Assembly (NCBI RefSeq): GCF_010500965.1
Contig: NZ_QVMI01000026.1
Span: 40,465 to 104,464 of the forward strand
DNA: 64,000 bases
Origin: Bacteroides sp. 51
Lineage (GTDB): Bacteria > Bacteroidota > Bacteroidia > Bacteroidales > Bacteroidaceae
Direction: 5' to 3'
The translations under genes and the position numbers were made by a program. Shown piece after piece: positions 51,794 through 61,915 of the stretch. The first letter of the stretch is position 1. Every line of letters begins with the position of its first letter. Below the pieces are notes generated by a model. It was given only the letters and a program-made list of their open reading frames with translations. It was not told the DNA's origin and made no database searches.

Positions 51794-53668
51794 ATGGCTA
51801 AAAACTATACGCTGGAAAAACGGAAGTTTGTCATAAGTGGTATCGTTGTTGTAGCGGTACTCATTTTTTGCCTGCGGTTATTCGACCTGCAGATCCTCTC
51901 CGACGACTATAAAAAGAATGCTGACAGTAATGCTTTCTTGAATAAAACACAATACCCTTCGCGTGGTGCGATGTATGACCGTACGGGTAAACTCTTGGTT
52001 TTTAATCAGCCGGCATATGATATTACGGTGGTTATGAAAGAAATCAGCCAACTGGATACGCTTGATTTTTGCAGAACACTCAACATTACTCCTACTTATT
52101 TCAAGAAGCGTATGTCCGACATTCGGGACAAACGCCAGAACCCCGGTTACTCTCGTTATACGCATCAGGTATTTATGACTCAGCTGTCTGCCGAAGAAAC
52201 CGGAGTGTTTCAGGAAAAGCTTTTTAAATTTCCAGGGTTCTATATACAACGCCGTACCATTCGTCAATATACCTACAACTCTGCTGCACATGCTTTGGGC
52301 GATATTGCCGAGGTTTCTATGAAGGATATTGAAGCTGATGACTATTATGTCCGGGGTGACTATATCGGTAAGCAGGGAATAGAAAAGTCTTATGAGCAAT
52401 ATCTTCGTGGTGAGAAAGGGGTAGAAGTATTGTTGAGAGATGCGCATGGGCGTATTCAAGGGCACTATATGGATGGAGAGTTTGATAAGAAACCTGTGCC
52501 GGGTAAGAATCTGACACTGAGTCTTGATATTGAGCTACAGATGTTGGCCGAAGAACTGATGCAGAACAAACTCGGTAGTATTGTGGCTATTGAACCCGAA
52601 ACCGGCGAGATTCTTTGTTTTGTATCTGCTCCTTCTTACGATCCTTCTACTATGGTAGGGCGTCAGCGTGGAGCAAACCATAACCTTTTAGCGCAGGACC
52701 CTCAGAAGCCGTTGTTTAATCGTGCATTGATGTCGGGTACTCCTCCGGGATCTACTTTCAAGACAGCACAAGGGTTGGTATTCTTGCAAGAAGGCATAGT
52801 CGATACAAACACTACTTTCCCCTGTTATGGCAAGAGTGGTTTCGTGGTTGGCGGATTAAGTGTTGGCTGTCACGGGCATGCTTCGCCTATTCCGTTTATT
52901 CCATCTATCTCTACTTCCTGTAATGCCTATTATTGCTGGGGGCTTTATCGTATGATTGATAATAAGAAGAAGTACGGTTCCGCAGCCAATGCACTTACGG
53001 TTTGGAAAGATCATATGGTTTCTATGGGATTCGGTTATCCGCTTGGAGTTGACCTGCCTGGTGAAAAAAGAGGTTTGATACCCAATGCTCAATACTATAA
53101 TAAGATACATGGTGAAGGTCGTTGGGGGGCGTTGCGTATCATTTCAACAGCCATCGGCCAGGGAGAGGTACTTCTTACTCCTATACAGATTGCTAATCTT
53201 GCCGCAACGATTGCTAATAGAGGTCACTTTATTACTCCGCATATCGTAAAGGAGATTGAAGATAACGAGTTGGATAGCATATATCGCTTTCCCCGTCATA
53301 CAACTGTTGATAAAGCGTACTATGAGTATATCGTCGAAGGTATGCGTGGCGCGGTGATCGGTAGTGCATATGGTGCAACCTGCCGGGGAGCCAATATACC
53401 TGGTATTGAGGTTTGCGGTAAAACCGGTACGGCGCAGAATCGCGGTAAAGACCACTCTATCTTTATGGGGTTTGCTCCAATGGATAAGCCTAAGATTGCC
53501 GTGTCTGTTTATGTAGAGAATGGAGGTTTCGGTGCTACCTGGGCAGTGCCTATCGGTGCTTTGATGATTGAGAAATACCTGACCGGAAAGATTGCTCCCG
53601 AACGCGAATATAAGATAGATTATATCAAGAATGCTAATTTGATACCATATGACCTCCAGAAGCGTTAA
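51794..53668 (+). CDS. mrdA: penicillin-binding protein 2
   Basis: A 624-residue class B transpeptidase. It has an N-terminal membrane helix (about 12-32), a dimerisation domain (about 45-230) and a transpeptidase domain with SxxK in GTPPGSTFKTA (Ser about 320), SxN in STSCNAYY and KTG in CGKTGTAQN. It cross-links peptidoglycan during elongation, with RodA as glycosyltransferase partner. rodA starts 20 bp before this gene ends. Confidence 0.96.
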   Translation: MAKNYTLEKRKFVISGIVVVAVLIFCLRLFDLQILSDDYKKNADSNAFLNKTQYPSRGAMYDRTGKLLVFNQPAYDITVVMKEISQLDTLDFCRTLNITPTYFKKRMSDIRDKRQNPGYSRYTHQVFMTQLSAEETGVFQEKLFKFPGFYIQRRTIRQYTYNSAAHALGDIAEVSMKDIEADDYYVRGDYIGKQGIEKSYEQYLRGEKGVEVLLRDAHGRIQGHYMDGEFDKKPVPGKNLTLSLDIELQMLAEELMQNKLGSIVAIEPETGEILCFVSAPSYDPSTMVGRQRGANHNLLAQDPQKPLFNRALMSGTPPGSTFKTAQGLVFLQEGIVDTNTTFPCYGKSGFVVGGLSVGCHGHASPIPFIPSISTSCNAYYCWGLYRMIDNKKKYGSAANALTVWKDHMVSMGFGYPLGVDLPGEKRGLIPNAQYYNKIHGEGRWGALRIISTAIGQGEVLLTPIQIANLAATIANRGHFITPHIVKEIEDNELDSIYRFPRHTTVDKAYYEYIVEGMRGAVIGSAYGATCRGANIPGIEVCGKTGTAQNRGKDHSIFMGFAPMDKPKIAVSVYVENGGFGATWAVPIGALMIEKYLTGKIAPEREYKIDYIKNANLIPYDLQKR

Positions 53669-55103
53669 TCTTTGGAAAAGCCTGGATTGGGTAACCATCT
53701 GTATATATTTACTGCTGATCGTGGCGGGCTGGTTCAGTGTGTGCGGAGCCAGTTACGACTATGGAGAGAAAGATTTCTTCGATTTCTCTACCCGTGCCGG
53801 TAAGCAATTCGTTTGGATAATCTGCTCTTTTGGTCTTGCATTTATTCTGCTGATGTTGGAGGACAGCATGTATGATATGTTCTCGTATGTTGTTTATGCG
53901 GGTATGATCTTGTTGCTTATTGTCACGATCTTCATAGCTCCCGATGTGAAGGGATCGCGTTCGTGGCTTCAGATGGGACCTGTTAGTTTGCAACCGGCAG
54001 AATTTGCCAAATTTGCTACAGCACTGGCTCTGGCCAAGTACATGAATGCTTATACGTTTAGTATGAAGAAGATCAATAATGTGCTGGTTGTGGGATTAAT
54101 TATTCTGCTTCCCATGTTGTTGATTATATTACAGAAAGAAACCGGGTCTGCTTTGGTTTATCTGGCTTTCTTTCTTGTTCTTTACCGGGAAGGTATGCCC
54201 GGTGTTGTTCTTTTCCTGGGTGTTTGCGCTATTATCTATTTTATTGTGGGCATACGCTTTGATGAGGTAATGATTCCCAATACGCCGACTCCTATCGGGC
54301 AGTTTGCTGTGCTTTCTTTGGTTATCCTTTTTTCAGCGGGAATGACCTGGATATTGTTGAAGAAGCCTAAACCGGCTCGCTATATTTTGTTGGTTAGCAT
54401 ACCTGTTTTGGCGCTTGCTTATTATATATCGCAACATGTTTCCTTCAACCTGATGTATGTTCTTTGGGGATTGTTGGTTGCTCTTCTTATTTACCTGATC
54501 TTCCTGACGATAAACGAACGTCAATGGAAGTATATCTGGATCATGGTTTTTGCTTTAGGTTCAACTCTCTTTTTATATTCCAGCGACTATGTATTTGACA
54601 GGGTGTTGGAACCACATCAGCAAATCCGTATAAAGGTTGTATTAGGAATGGAGGAAGACCTGGCTGGTGCCGGTTATAATGTGAACCAATCTAAGATTGC
54701 GATTGGCTCCGGGGGATTGACCGGAAAAGGTTTTTTGAATGGAACCCAGACTAAGCTGAAATATGTGCCCGAACAGGATACTGACTTTATTTTCTGTACA
54801 ATTGGCGAAGAGCAGGGCTTTATCGGATCGGCGGGAGTGTTACTTCTATATCTTGTTCTGATTCTACGTTTAGTAACATTGGCAGAGCGACAGCGTTCCG
54901 CCTTTGGCAGAGTGTATGGATACTCTGTATTAAGTATCTTCCTCTTTCACTTGATAATCAATGTGGGGATGGTGCTTGGGCTGACTCCTGTTATTGGTAT
55001 TCCATTGCCTTTCTTTAGCTATGGTGGCTCATCCTTGTGGGGCTTTACTATCCTTCTGTTTATCTTTCTGCGGATTGATGCGGGAAGAGGTCGTAGATTA
55101 TAA
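53649..55103 (+). CDS. rodA: RodA, SEDS peptidoglycan glycosyltransferase
   Basis: A 484-residue SEDS protein with about ten membrane helices. Family blocks include GSRSWLQMGPVSLQPAEFAK (about 99-118), LAGAGYNVNQSKIAIGSGG in the second half and the C-terminal GLTPVIGIPLPFFSYGGSS (about 443-461). The first contains the conserved QP.E. It polymerises glycan strands together with the penicillin-binding protein encoded just before. It ends convergent to gldH, overlapping it by 6 bp. Confidence 0.96.
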   Translation: MTSRSVNLWKSLDWVTICIYLLLIVAGWFSVCGASYDYGEKDFFDFSTRAGKQFVWIICSFGLAFILLMLEDSMYDMFSYVVYAGMILLLIVTIFIAPDVKGSRSWLQMGPVSLQPAEFAKFATALALAKYMNAYTFSMKKINNVLVVGLIILLPMLLIILQKETGSALVYLAFFLVLYREGMPGVVLFLGVCAIIYFIVGIRFDEVMIPNTPTPIGQFAVLSLVILFSAGMTWILLKKPKPARYILLVSIPVLALAYYISQHVSFNLMYVLWGLLVALLIYLIFLTINERQWKYIWIMVFALGSTLFLYSSDYVFDRVLEPHQQIRIKVVLGMEEDLAGAGYNVNQSKIAIGSGGLTGKGFLNGTQTKLKYVPEQDTDFIFCTIGEEQGFIGSAGVLLLYLVLILRLVTLAERQRSAFGRVYGYSVLSIFLFHLIINVGMVLGLTPVIGIPLPFFSYGGSSLWGFTILLFIFLRIDAGRGRRL

Positions 55104-55574
55104 GTTGAGTTTTTCTTTCTCGACCAGTATCCCAATATCATTAACGCCTATCAACTGTTCGTCCTGCATTTGGTGAATCACTTTGAATGTATAGGTGCCC
55201 GGAGCTACATAGTGGTTTCCAAGAGATACGGATGATTGATATAATCCGCCCCATCCGGAACCACTCCATCGGCCATCCTTGTCTGCCAGAATAAAGTTCA
55301 GGTCATAGTTTCGCCAGTTTGTGGAGTCCGGAATGTTATGTAGTAGCATGGCACTGAAATCCTGAAAAGGATAGTTGGTTTTGTTACGCAGCAGAAAGGT
55401 TATCTCTGCATTGCTTGCTACTGAATCTGTGATATGAAGATTGAGTAAAACCGTATCACTCTTAGCCCATCCTTCTGTTGGAAAATGGTGATAAGAGTGA
55501 TATACTATATGGTCCGTACAGGAAGCCCATAATATAGAGATCAGGATCAGACAGATGCCTTTAAATTGTTTCAT
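55098..55574 (-). CDS. gldH: gliding motility lipoprotein GldH
   Basis: A 158-residue lipoprotein with lipobox WASC (Cys19). The segments FPTEGWAKSDTVLL, FLLRNKTNYPFQDF and GLYQSSVSLGNHYVAPGTY match the GldH family. GldH is needed for gliding in Flavobacterium but is conserved in non-gliding gut Bacteroidales, where its job is not known. It overlaps ricT by 4 bp and is probably in the same minus-strand operon (metF-holB-ricT-gldH). Confidence 0.92.
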   Translation of the reverse strand: MKQFKGICLILISILWASCTDHIVYHSYHHFPTEGWAKSDTVLLNLHITDSVASNAEITFLLRNKTNYPFQDFSAMLLHNIPDSTNWRNYDLNFILADKDGRWSGSGWGGLYQSSVSLGNHYVAPGTYTFKVIHQMQDEQLIGVNDIGILVEKEKLNL

Positions 55575-56941
55575 TCTCCCTGCTTTTTCTCTGCTTGCTT
55601 GGGTCTGTCGTTCCCGTTTCTGTTGTTATTATGGTTGCGGGGTCTGTCATTTCTTGGTGGCCTGTCTCCTCCGCGTTGTTTATTGTCTCGTTCCCGGTCG
55701 CGATCCCGGTCCCGACGTGGACGTTGTTGCTGGTTTTGCTGGCTCTGTTGTCCTTGTTGGCCTCCTTGCTGGGGTTGTTGTCCGTCGCCTGGTCCGTTCT
55801 TTTTCTTCTTTTTGCGGTTTCTGTCGCCTCTGTTTCCTTCGCCTCTTCCGCCTTCGGGTCTTCCACCTTCGGTTTTATTGCCACGACGTTTGTCGAAACG
55901 TGTCAGGCTTTCCTGTTCCAGTAGGTCGGTAGGCTTTTTGGGTGCCGGTTTGCTTTCTTCTTCCAGTAAACTGTCTGGTTTGACTCCTTTGCGGTTCATG
56001 CCGATAATTTCGAAAGCGCGCTTGCCGCTGATAGTGACCAGATTGGCAGCAAAGTTCTTGTCTGTGGAGTAGGATACGTGATTGCTTAGTATGTCTGCTT
56101 TGAAGAAATAGAATGTTCCGTCTTTGGTTTCCAGTTCGATTTCACGCGATGGCAGGCGTTTCTGTGCTTCTACGTAACAGTCTACCTCATAGTTGAGGCA
56201 ACACTTAAGTTTGGCGCATTGTCCCGCCAGTTTTTGTGGATTGAGTGAGATATCCTGGTAACGTGCGGCGCTGGTGGATACGGATACGAAGCTGGTCATC
56301 CAGGTGGCGCAACAGAGTTCGCGGCCACAAGGACCGATTCCTCCGATTCGTCCGGCTTCCTGGCGTGCACCGATCTGTTTCATTTCAATACGTACCTTGA
56401 AAGTTTCTGCCAGCACTTTGATCAGTTGACGGAAGTCTACACGTTCGTCGGCAATATAGTAGAATATGGCTTTGTTTCCGTCGCCCTGGTATTCTACGTC
56501 GCCGATCTTCATGTTCAGGCTGAGGTTGAGTGCAATCTGGCGGGTGCGTATCATGGTGTCGTGCTCCTTGGCCTTTGCTTCGTGGAATTTCTCCATATCT
56601 ACCGGCTTTGCTTTGCGATAGATGCGTTTGATTTCGACATCGGGCTTCAGGTTGGCTTTCTTCATTTGTAGCGGTACAAGTCTTCCGGTAAGTGTTACCA
56701 CTCCTATATCATGTCCGGGGCTTGCTTCTACTGCCACTACATCGCCCTTTTCAAGCGTGATCTTGTTGCTGTTGCGGAAGTATCCTTTCCGGGTGTTCTT
56801 GAACTGAACTTCCACCATATCACTTTCTTCGGTATTGCCTGGTATATCGGCAAGCCAGTCGTAAGTGTTCAGTTTGTTATCTTGTCGGGAGCAGCCTTTG
56901 CAACATAGGTTGCCGCTTCCATTATGCAGTTTATAATCCAT
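55571..56941 (-). CDS. ricT: PSP1-domain protein RicT with basic low-complexity tail
   Basis: A 456-residue protein. The PSP1 core (about 35-270) carries the conserved GPCGRELCCATW (about 208-219) and CAKLKCCLNYE (about 244-254) Cys motifs. In Bacillus subtilis RicT is part of an Fe-S complex that affects RNA processing. From about residue 340 the protein becomes a disordered tail rich in Arg, Asn, Gln, Gly and Asp (DRDRDRERDNK, NHNNNRNGNDRP), likely RNA-binding. The tail is encoded by biased, compositionally simple DNA, which also explains open frames on the other strand. It overlaps gldH by 4 bp. Confidence 0.9.
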   Translation of the reverse strand: MDYKLHNGSGNLCCKGCSRQDNKLNTYDWLADIPGNTEESDMVEVQFKNTRKGYFRNSNKITLEKGDVVAVEASPGHDIGVVTLTGRLVPLQMKKANLKPDVEIKRIYRKAKPVDMEKFHEAKAKEHDTMIRTRQIALNLSLNMKIGDVEYQGDGNKAIFYYIADERVDFRQLIKVLAETFKVRIEMKQIGARQEAGRIGGIGPCGRELCCATWMTSFVSVSTSAARYQDISLNPQKLAGQCAKLKCCLNYEVDCYVEAQKRLPSREIELETKDGTFYFFKADILSNHVSYSTDKNFAANLVTISGKRAFEIIGMNRKGVKPDSLLEEESKPAPKKPTDLLEQESLTRFDKRRGNKTEGGRPEGGRGEGNRGDRNRKKKKKNGPGDGQQPQQGGQQGQQSQQNQQQRPRRDRDRDRERDNKQRGGDRPPRNDRPRNHNNNRNGNDRPKQAEKKQGE

Positions 56942-57008
56942 TTGTTTGAATTAAGTATTTATAATTTTGCGATCGGCACCCGCATAACTTGGGTGCAGCG
57001 CCTCGCTG

Positions 57009-58133
57009 CTATTGTTTTAATAGTACAATCATTTTGAGTGAGAAATCGAAAAAGACCATTTTGGCATTTACGTTTTGTTGTATATGCTTTTGGGCTTCGC
57101 TCATTTCGTCCATTAGTCCCATTACGTTTCGTTCGTTGATGAACGGGGCAAAACGCGTGGCGAAGTTCTGTTCGTCGAGCGTCATATATGTCAGGTTCGG
57201 ATTGTGCAGGTTATGAATAAAGTTCTCCCTTACCATGCGCTGGCAGTACTCGAGGAAGCTTTTTTGGCGTTCCCGTCCCATGGCGGCTACCTGCTCGCTC
57301 CATGCTTTCATTTCTTTGATTTTGCGCTGATAGGATAAGCGCATCAGGCTGACGAAGAGGTCGAAGAATAGTTGTTTTTCTTCGTTCAGATGTATGGTTT
57401 CGAGCGCTTTAACAAAGTCGCCGTTTGCCAGATGGGCTATGGACTGACTTTCTCTGGGCTGTATGCCATATTTCTTTTCGAGAACTTGGGCGATGCTTTG
57501 TTCGTCTATTTTCTTCATATTGTAGCGTTGGGCACGGCTGAGGATTGTTCCCAGTACCATGTCCGGCGCTTCCGAGAGTAGTAAGAATACGGTTTTCTCG
57601 GGCGGTTCTTCAAGTAGCTTTAGTAGTTTGTTGGCACATACGGCATGCATTTTTTCGGGTAGCCATAGGATAACAAACTTGTATCCGCCTTGGCTTGATT
57701 TGAGACTTAGCTTGCGTACAATTTCATCGCTTTCTTTGGCGTATATAATGGCCTGCGAGTTTTCGGCACCCATTTCGTTCAGCCAATGGCTCAGTCCGAA
57801 GTAGGGGTTGTCGAGTACAAACCGCCGCCAATCGGCAATGTAGTCGTCGCAGACTTCTTTTTTCCCTTTTGCGCTTTTTACGATCGGGAAAACAAAGTGC
57901 ACGTCGGGGTGTACCAGTTTGTTGAATTTGATGCAGGATGGGCAGGTGCCGCATGCGTCGGCTTCTCCGCGGTTGGTGCAACTGATAAACCGTGCGTATG
58001 CGATGGCAAGAGGAATCTTACCGATTCCTTCAGGTCCACAAATCAGTTGTGCATGGGGTATTCTTCCCTCATGTACTTCCTGAATAAGCTTTAGCTTAGC
58101 CGCCTCTTGTCCGATTACGTCCCTGAAAAACAT
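57009..58133 (-). CDS. holB: DNA polymerase III subunit delta'
   Basis: A 374-residue clamp-loader subunit. CGPEGIGKIPLA (about 33-44) is the P-loop region with GKI in place of GKS/T, fitting the non-ATP-binding delta' subunit. Four Cys in CTNRGEADACGTCPSC (about 52-67) form the zinc site. The sensor-like segments KLLKLLEEPPEKTVFLLL and TILSRAQRY are present. It loads the beta clamp as part of the replicase. It is 2 bp from metF and 67 bp from ricT. Confidence 0.92.
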   Translation of the reverse strand: MFFRDVIGQEAAKLKLIQEVHEGRIPHAQLICGPEGIGKIPLAIAYARFISCTNRGEADACGTCPSCIKFNKLVHPDVHFVFPIVKSAKGKKEVCDDYIADWRRFVLDNPYFGLSHWLNEMGAENSQAIIYAKESDEIVRKLSLKSSQGGYKFVILWLPEKMHAVCANKLLKLLEEPPEKTVFLLLSEAPDMVLGTILSRAQRYNMKKIDEQSIAQVLEKKYGIQPRESQSIAHLANGDFVKALETIHLNEEKQLFFDLFVSLMRLSYQRKIKEMKAWSEQVAAMGRERQKSFLEYCQRMVRENFIHNLHNPNLTYMTLDEQNFATRFAPFINERNVMGLMDEMSEAQKHIQQNVNAKMVFFDFSLKMIVLLKQ

Positions 58134-58135
58134 AC

Positions 58136-59089
58136 TTAATAAATTATTTTAGCTACATCCCTGATGCTGTCTACGGCGGCGATAGAGTAAAAATGGATGC
58201 TGGGCACTCCATGTTCCATCAGTTCCTTGCATTGATTGATGCACCATTCAACGCCTACCTGGCGTACTTCTTCGTCGTTTTTGCATTTAACCACTTCCCG
58301 GGTTAGTTCCTCGGGTAAGTCTACTTTAAATGTTTTAGGGATCATGCTGAGTTGGGCCATTCTTTTGAAAGGCTTGATGCCGGGTATGATCGGGATGTTT
58401 ATTCCTGCTTTCCGGGCTTTATCTACAAACTCAAAGTATTTCCGGTTGTCGTAGAACAGTTGGGTTACGGCATATTCTGCCCCGGCTTCTACTTTCTTTT
58501 TCAACCAGTAGATGTCCGTATCGATGTTGGGAGCCTCTTCGTGTTTCTCCGGATAGCAGGCAACGCCGTACGAGAATGGGGTTGCGGTGACTTTCATCTC
58601 CGATCCGTCGACGAAGATGCCCTGATTAAACTGGTTGATCTGCTCCTGCAACTCTGTGGCATGCATATACCCGTCTGCTTCCGGTATAAATGCCGATTCG
58701 TGCTTTGCTTTATCGCCGCGCAATACCAGCAAATCGGTAACGCCCAGGAATTGAAGGTCCAATAGCACATATTCTGTTTCTTCGCGTGAGAAACCACTGC
58801 ACAACAGATGAGGCACTACGGTGATGTTGTACTTGTTTCGAATGGCAGCGGCCACGGCAACGGTTCCCGGTCGACGGCGCAGCCGGTTGCGTTGGAACAT
58901 CCGGTTTCCCATGTCCTTGTATACATACTCACTGCGGTGCGTGGTGATATTGATATACTTAGGGTCGAATTCCCGTAAGGCATCTATGGTTTCGTATAAT
59001 TTGTCGATTCCGGTTCCTTTTAACGGGGGCAGAATCTCGTATGAGAAGGCTGTTCTCTCTGTATTGTGTATCAAGTCGATTACTTTCAT
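58136..59089 (-). CDS. metF: methylenetetrahydrofolate reductase [NAD(P)H]
   Basis: A 317-residue FAD enzyme that makes 5-methyl-THF for methionine synthesis. The N-terminal SYEILPPLKG has the substrate-binding Glu. TDLLVLRGDKAKHESAF (about 133-149) is the FAD-binding region, and EAGAEYAVTQLFYDNRKYF (about 191-210) the classical MetF block. It is the first gene of the minus-strand operon. A possible -7 box (TATTTTTG, minus strand, 59122-59129) lies 33 bp upstream. Confidence 0.95.
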   Translation of the reverse strand: MKVIDLIHNTERTAFSYEILPPLKGTGIDKLYETIDALREFDPKYINITTHRSEYVYKDMGNRMFQRNRLRRRPGTVAVAAAIRNKYNITVVPHLLCSGFSREETEYVLLDLQFLGVTDLLVLRGDKAKHESAFIPEADGYMHATELQEQINQFNQGIFVDGSEMKVTATPFSYGVACYPEKHEEAPNIDTDIYWLKKKVEAGAEYAVTQLFYDNRKYFEFVDKARKAGINIPIIPGIKPFKRMAQLSMIPKTFKVDLPEELTREVVKCKNDEEVRQVGVEWCINQCKELMEHGVPSIHFYSIAAVDSIRDVAKIIY

Positions 59090-60215
59090 CTTTATTTTTA
59101 TGGTAATTACACAGATTCTCGCAAAAATACAAAAAAAGCCAGTAACTTCTTTGCGATATGGTATATTTATTGAGCGTCCGGCCTCATTTGACTTATTGAT
59201 AGTGAAAGGCGGCTTTTGTTCGTTATTTGTCAGCCATTGGGCAGATTCCCTGAATCACTATTTCTTCAAATAGCTCCAACCACAAGCGCTACGGTTGAAT
59301 TTTACCGGTTTTCGACCCGGATTCTTATAGAATTCCCTTCGAATTCCTATAGAATCCCGTTCAAGTTCCTATAGAATCCGGCTCGGATTCTTATGCAATT
59401 TGAACGGAATTCTTATGGAATCCGGAGGGAATACCTATGCAATTCCGGCTGAATGCCGGTTTGATCTTTGAAAAGGTGTGTAATTCCTGCCGGAAACGGC
59501 TTGTTTTTCTCTGGTTGCTCTGTATTGTTGTGCGTTTCTGATTTGTCTTTTTGTCCGGTTTTTATGTTGTTTTGCTTTCCTGTGTTTGCATTTGCTATAA
59601 GCAGATTTATCAAACGGTGTTGCTGCTGTCGCTAAAAACGGAATTCTGCTAACGTTTTGCGTTCTGTTAGTCTTGTTTCCTTGAAGAAAAGTTTGTGCTT
59701 CCTTGCCTTTGGTGTAAATAAGCCAATCTGAAAGAACAGAAATGTCAATTTGACAATTTGGTAAGTATTTGTGCTGCCGATACACCCTCTTAAACCGGTG
59801 GTGGTAGCCGGAGCACAAATCTGATACAAAAACAGTTTTGCCCGGTTTGAAATATCTTTATTAATGCCGAAATGCAGCAGAAAAGTTGAATAAAATTGTC
59901 ATTTAAAAGTTTGGAATATCGGAATAACATTTCTAAATTGCACAAAATTTGAGCTTAAACCATTCAGGTAAAACTCCTTGCGTATTTTTCAGGTGTAAAT
60001 TAGCCCTATTTTTATACATTTATTTGTAGTAAGGCTTAGTGTCAATCATGTCTGTTTTTGTGGTGGTTATTTAATCGTTACGATATTTCTGGTTTCTAAC
60101 TATATATCGTTTAAGTAAATTATCTTTTATCATAGATAGTGTTCAACACGCTGTGGTAAAAAGAGTATTAAAAGAAAGTATAAACAAAATTTTAAAGAAT
60201 AAATATTAAGCAATT
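59090..60215. other. gene-free region between metF and the DUF4493-like gene
   Basis: About 1.1 kb without credible genes between divergent genes. It contains a possible metF -7 box (minus strand, 59122-59129) and the six-unit 22-bp array (59321-59452). The rest (59460-60215) has no repeat I could identify and is AT-rich in its last 350 bp, which could be a long leader of the next gene. Minus-strand open frames at 59413-59829 are Lys/Arg/Asn-rich and unlike any family. Confidence 0.6.
59321..59452. repeat. tandem array, 22 bp x 6
   Basis: Units start at 59321, 59343, 59365, 59387, 59409 and 59431 in exact 22-bp register. The first nine bases follow ATTCYTATR, often with the palindrome CTATAG, and the middle is RAATYCSG. 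The units differ from each other by several bases, so the register is better conserved than the sequence. Confidence 0.9.
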
Positions 60216-61889
60216 ATGAAAAGGCATTGTTTGTTAGCATTTGGAGTATTAATGATTTTAGTTGCTTGTTCGGAGAGCAAGGACGTTCTTTCGGACGAAA
60301 AAGCGACGTTGTATATTGCCTCATCCATCGAGGGAATAGAACTAACCGGAACGCGCGCAGAAGCGGATGTTAACCAGTTTACATTGATCCTGGAACACGA
60401 ATCGAATCCGGAGGCGACAATCACCGGCGTGTTTTCCGATTTCCCCCATGGGCGGGTCGATGATGTGTCGGTAGGCGTTTATGAATTAACCCTGACTTCC
60501 CACCCAAATGGTTTCGTACCTGCATTCGAAGACCCCTGGTATGAAGGCATAAAGAATCCGGTACCCGTTCTGAGCGGAAGAACCAATATGGTAACAGTAG
60601 AGTGTGTACAGGCCAATGCCGGTATCACTTTTATTTACGACCCCTCTTTGGAAGCAGCCGGCTATGGCGATATCGTGCCGGAGATGAAACAAGATCATAC
60701 CACCCTATACTTTGAAAACGGCAACCGGGAAGCAAAAGCTTATTTCCACCCCAAACAAGTTGAGCTGAGGATTAAACATGGAGATGAGTACCTGAAAATC
60801 GGTGGTAAAGAAGTACAACTTCTAGATCTGGGAAAAGAACAACTGTGGGAAACAACCTTGAAGGCATCGCAAATCACCGGCGGATTGTCAATTATTGCTA
60901 CAGTAAAAGTGATAAGTTCACCTACGCATTTTGTAGAATTTGAGCTGGGCGATAACGATCTGGTTACACTGACCGGTCTTAAAATCGGTGCCCATACCTC
61001 TTCGTTCCTGGCTACGGGCAAGGACGTTACTGCTCTGAAATATGGACTGTTTCCTACCGCATCGCTTGAGTTTATGCTTAACCTCATGTCGCCGGAAGAA
61101 TTTATGGCGAGAAACGGCAGTGATCTGGCTACCGGCTATCTGGCGCAACTCAACACAGCCGAAGGTTTGCTTATGAATTTCGATGCAATGGCGTCTCTCA
61201 CAGAATACTCATTGATGGTTATGCCCACCCAGAACGGCATAAGCAAGATACAGCGTTACGACTTTGTCTCTGCCGAAGGTATTGAACCCGACCCCGACCA
61301 AAGTGCCGACGGACCAATCATTCCGGGTGTCTATTACCAGGATATCTATCAGGCAATGGTCGATGGTGAGTACGTTGACCCCTATGAAAATGAAGTTTTG
61401 GTAACTAAAGCCAAACAAGAAAACACGTACATCGTCAGCGGTCTTTTCCTGATGGGAGATGTTGAGATGGTGGCCAAATATAACGAGAAAACCGGGAAAC
61501 TCATTTTTACCGGACAAGATGTTTATGAATACGATATGTTCAACGATATTGCATTTATACTGGACGACGGTGCACTGTATGCCGGAATCTACCTGACCGA
61601 CGGTGAAAATCCGGTGGATGAACTGGTATTCACTGTCGAAGACCGTAAATTAAGTACAGCAGCCACGGTCATGGAATTCCACACTTTTGATGTTTTCACA
61701 GAAGAAGACCTGGGCTGGCTGGAAATCTCTCCGTTGAATAATCCGTTCAGAGATTTCAGTACAGCAGTTAACAAATCCCCTCTATCGCGGGGTAAACTCT
61801 CTAAATCCAAGCAGATATCTACTCGTCCTGCTTCTTCAAAAGTGAAGGGAAAGACCATATTGCGCTCCTCCGTCACTGTATTGAAATAA
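60216..61889 (+). CDS. DUF4493-like lipoprotein
   Basis: A 557-residue lipoprotein with lipobox VAC (Cys17). The N-terminal third (GTRAEADVNQFTLILEHES, about 46-64, and VSVGVYELTLTSHP) resembles DUF4493 domains of Bacteroidota surface proteins. Its parts suggest repeated beta-sandwich domains; the TRAEADVNQF signature is seen once. The C-terminal tail is basic (LSKSKQISTRPASSKVKGK) without a recognisable sorting signal. The next gene, 26 bp downstream, is a secreted subtilisin, so they are probably co-transcribed and may work together. The function is unknown. Confidence 0.7.
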   Translation: MKRHCLLAFGVLMILVACSESKDVLSDEKATLYIASSIEGIELTGTRAEADVNQFTLILEHESNPEATITGVFSDFPHGRVDDVSVGVYELTLTSHPNGFVPAFEDPWYEGIKNPVPVLSGRTNMVTVECVQANAGITFIYDPSLEAAGYGDIVPEMKQDHTTLYFENGNREAKAYFHPKQVELRIKHGDEYLKIGGKEVQLLDLGKEQLWETTLKASQITGGLSIIATVKVISSPTHFVEFELGDNDLVTLTGLKIGAHTSSFLATGKDVTALKYGLFPTASLEFMLNLMSPEEFMARNGSDLATGYLAQLNTAEGLLMNFDAMASLTEYSLMVMPTQNGISKIQRYDFVSAEGIEPDPDQSADGPIIPGVYYQDIYQAMVDGEYVDPYENEVLVTKAKQENTYIVSGLFLMGDVEMVAKYNEKTGKLIFTGQDVYEYDMFNDIAFILDDGALYAGIYLTDGENPVDELVFTVEDRKLSTAATVMEFHTFDVFTEEDLGWLEISPLNNPFRDFSTAVNKSPLSRGKLSKSKQISTRPASSKVKGKTILRSSVTVLK

Positions 61890-61915
61890 AAGAATGATGC
61901 ATTAAAACTGCTTTT

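Noticed and set aside
55555-56072. Plus-strand open frames opposite the RicT tail
   Set aside because: The repetitive, biased DNA of the tail opens all frames. The proteins would be Ser/Arg/Leu low-complexity without features.
59413-59829. Minus-strand small genes in the metF upstream gap
   Set aside because: They are Lys/Arg/Asn-rich, overlap each other in different frames and partly cross the 22-bp array. There is no family resemblance or promoter.
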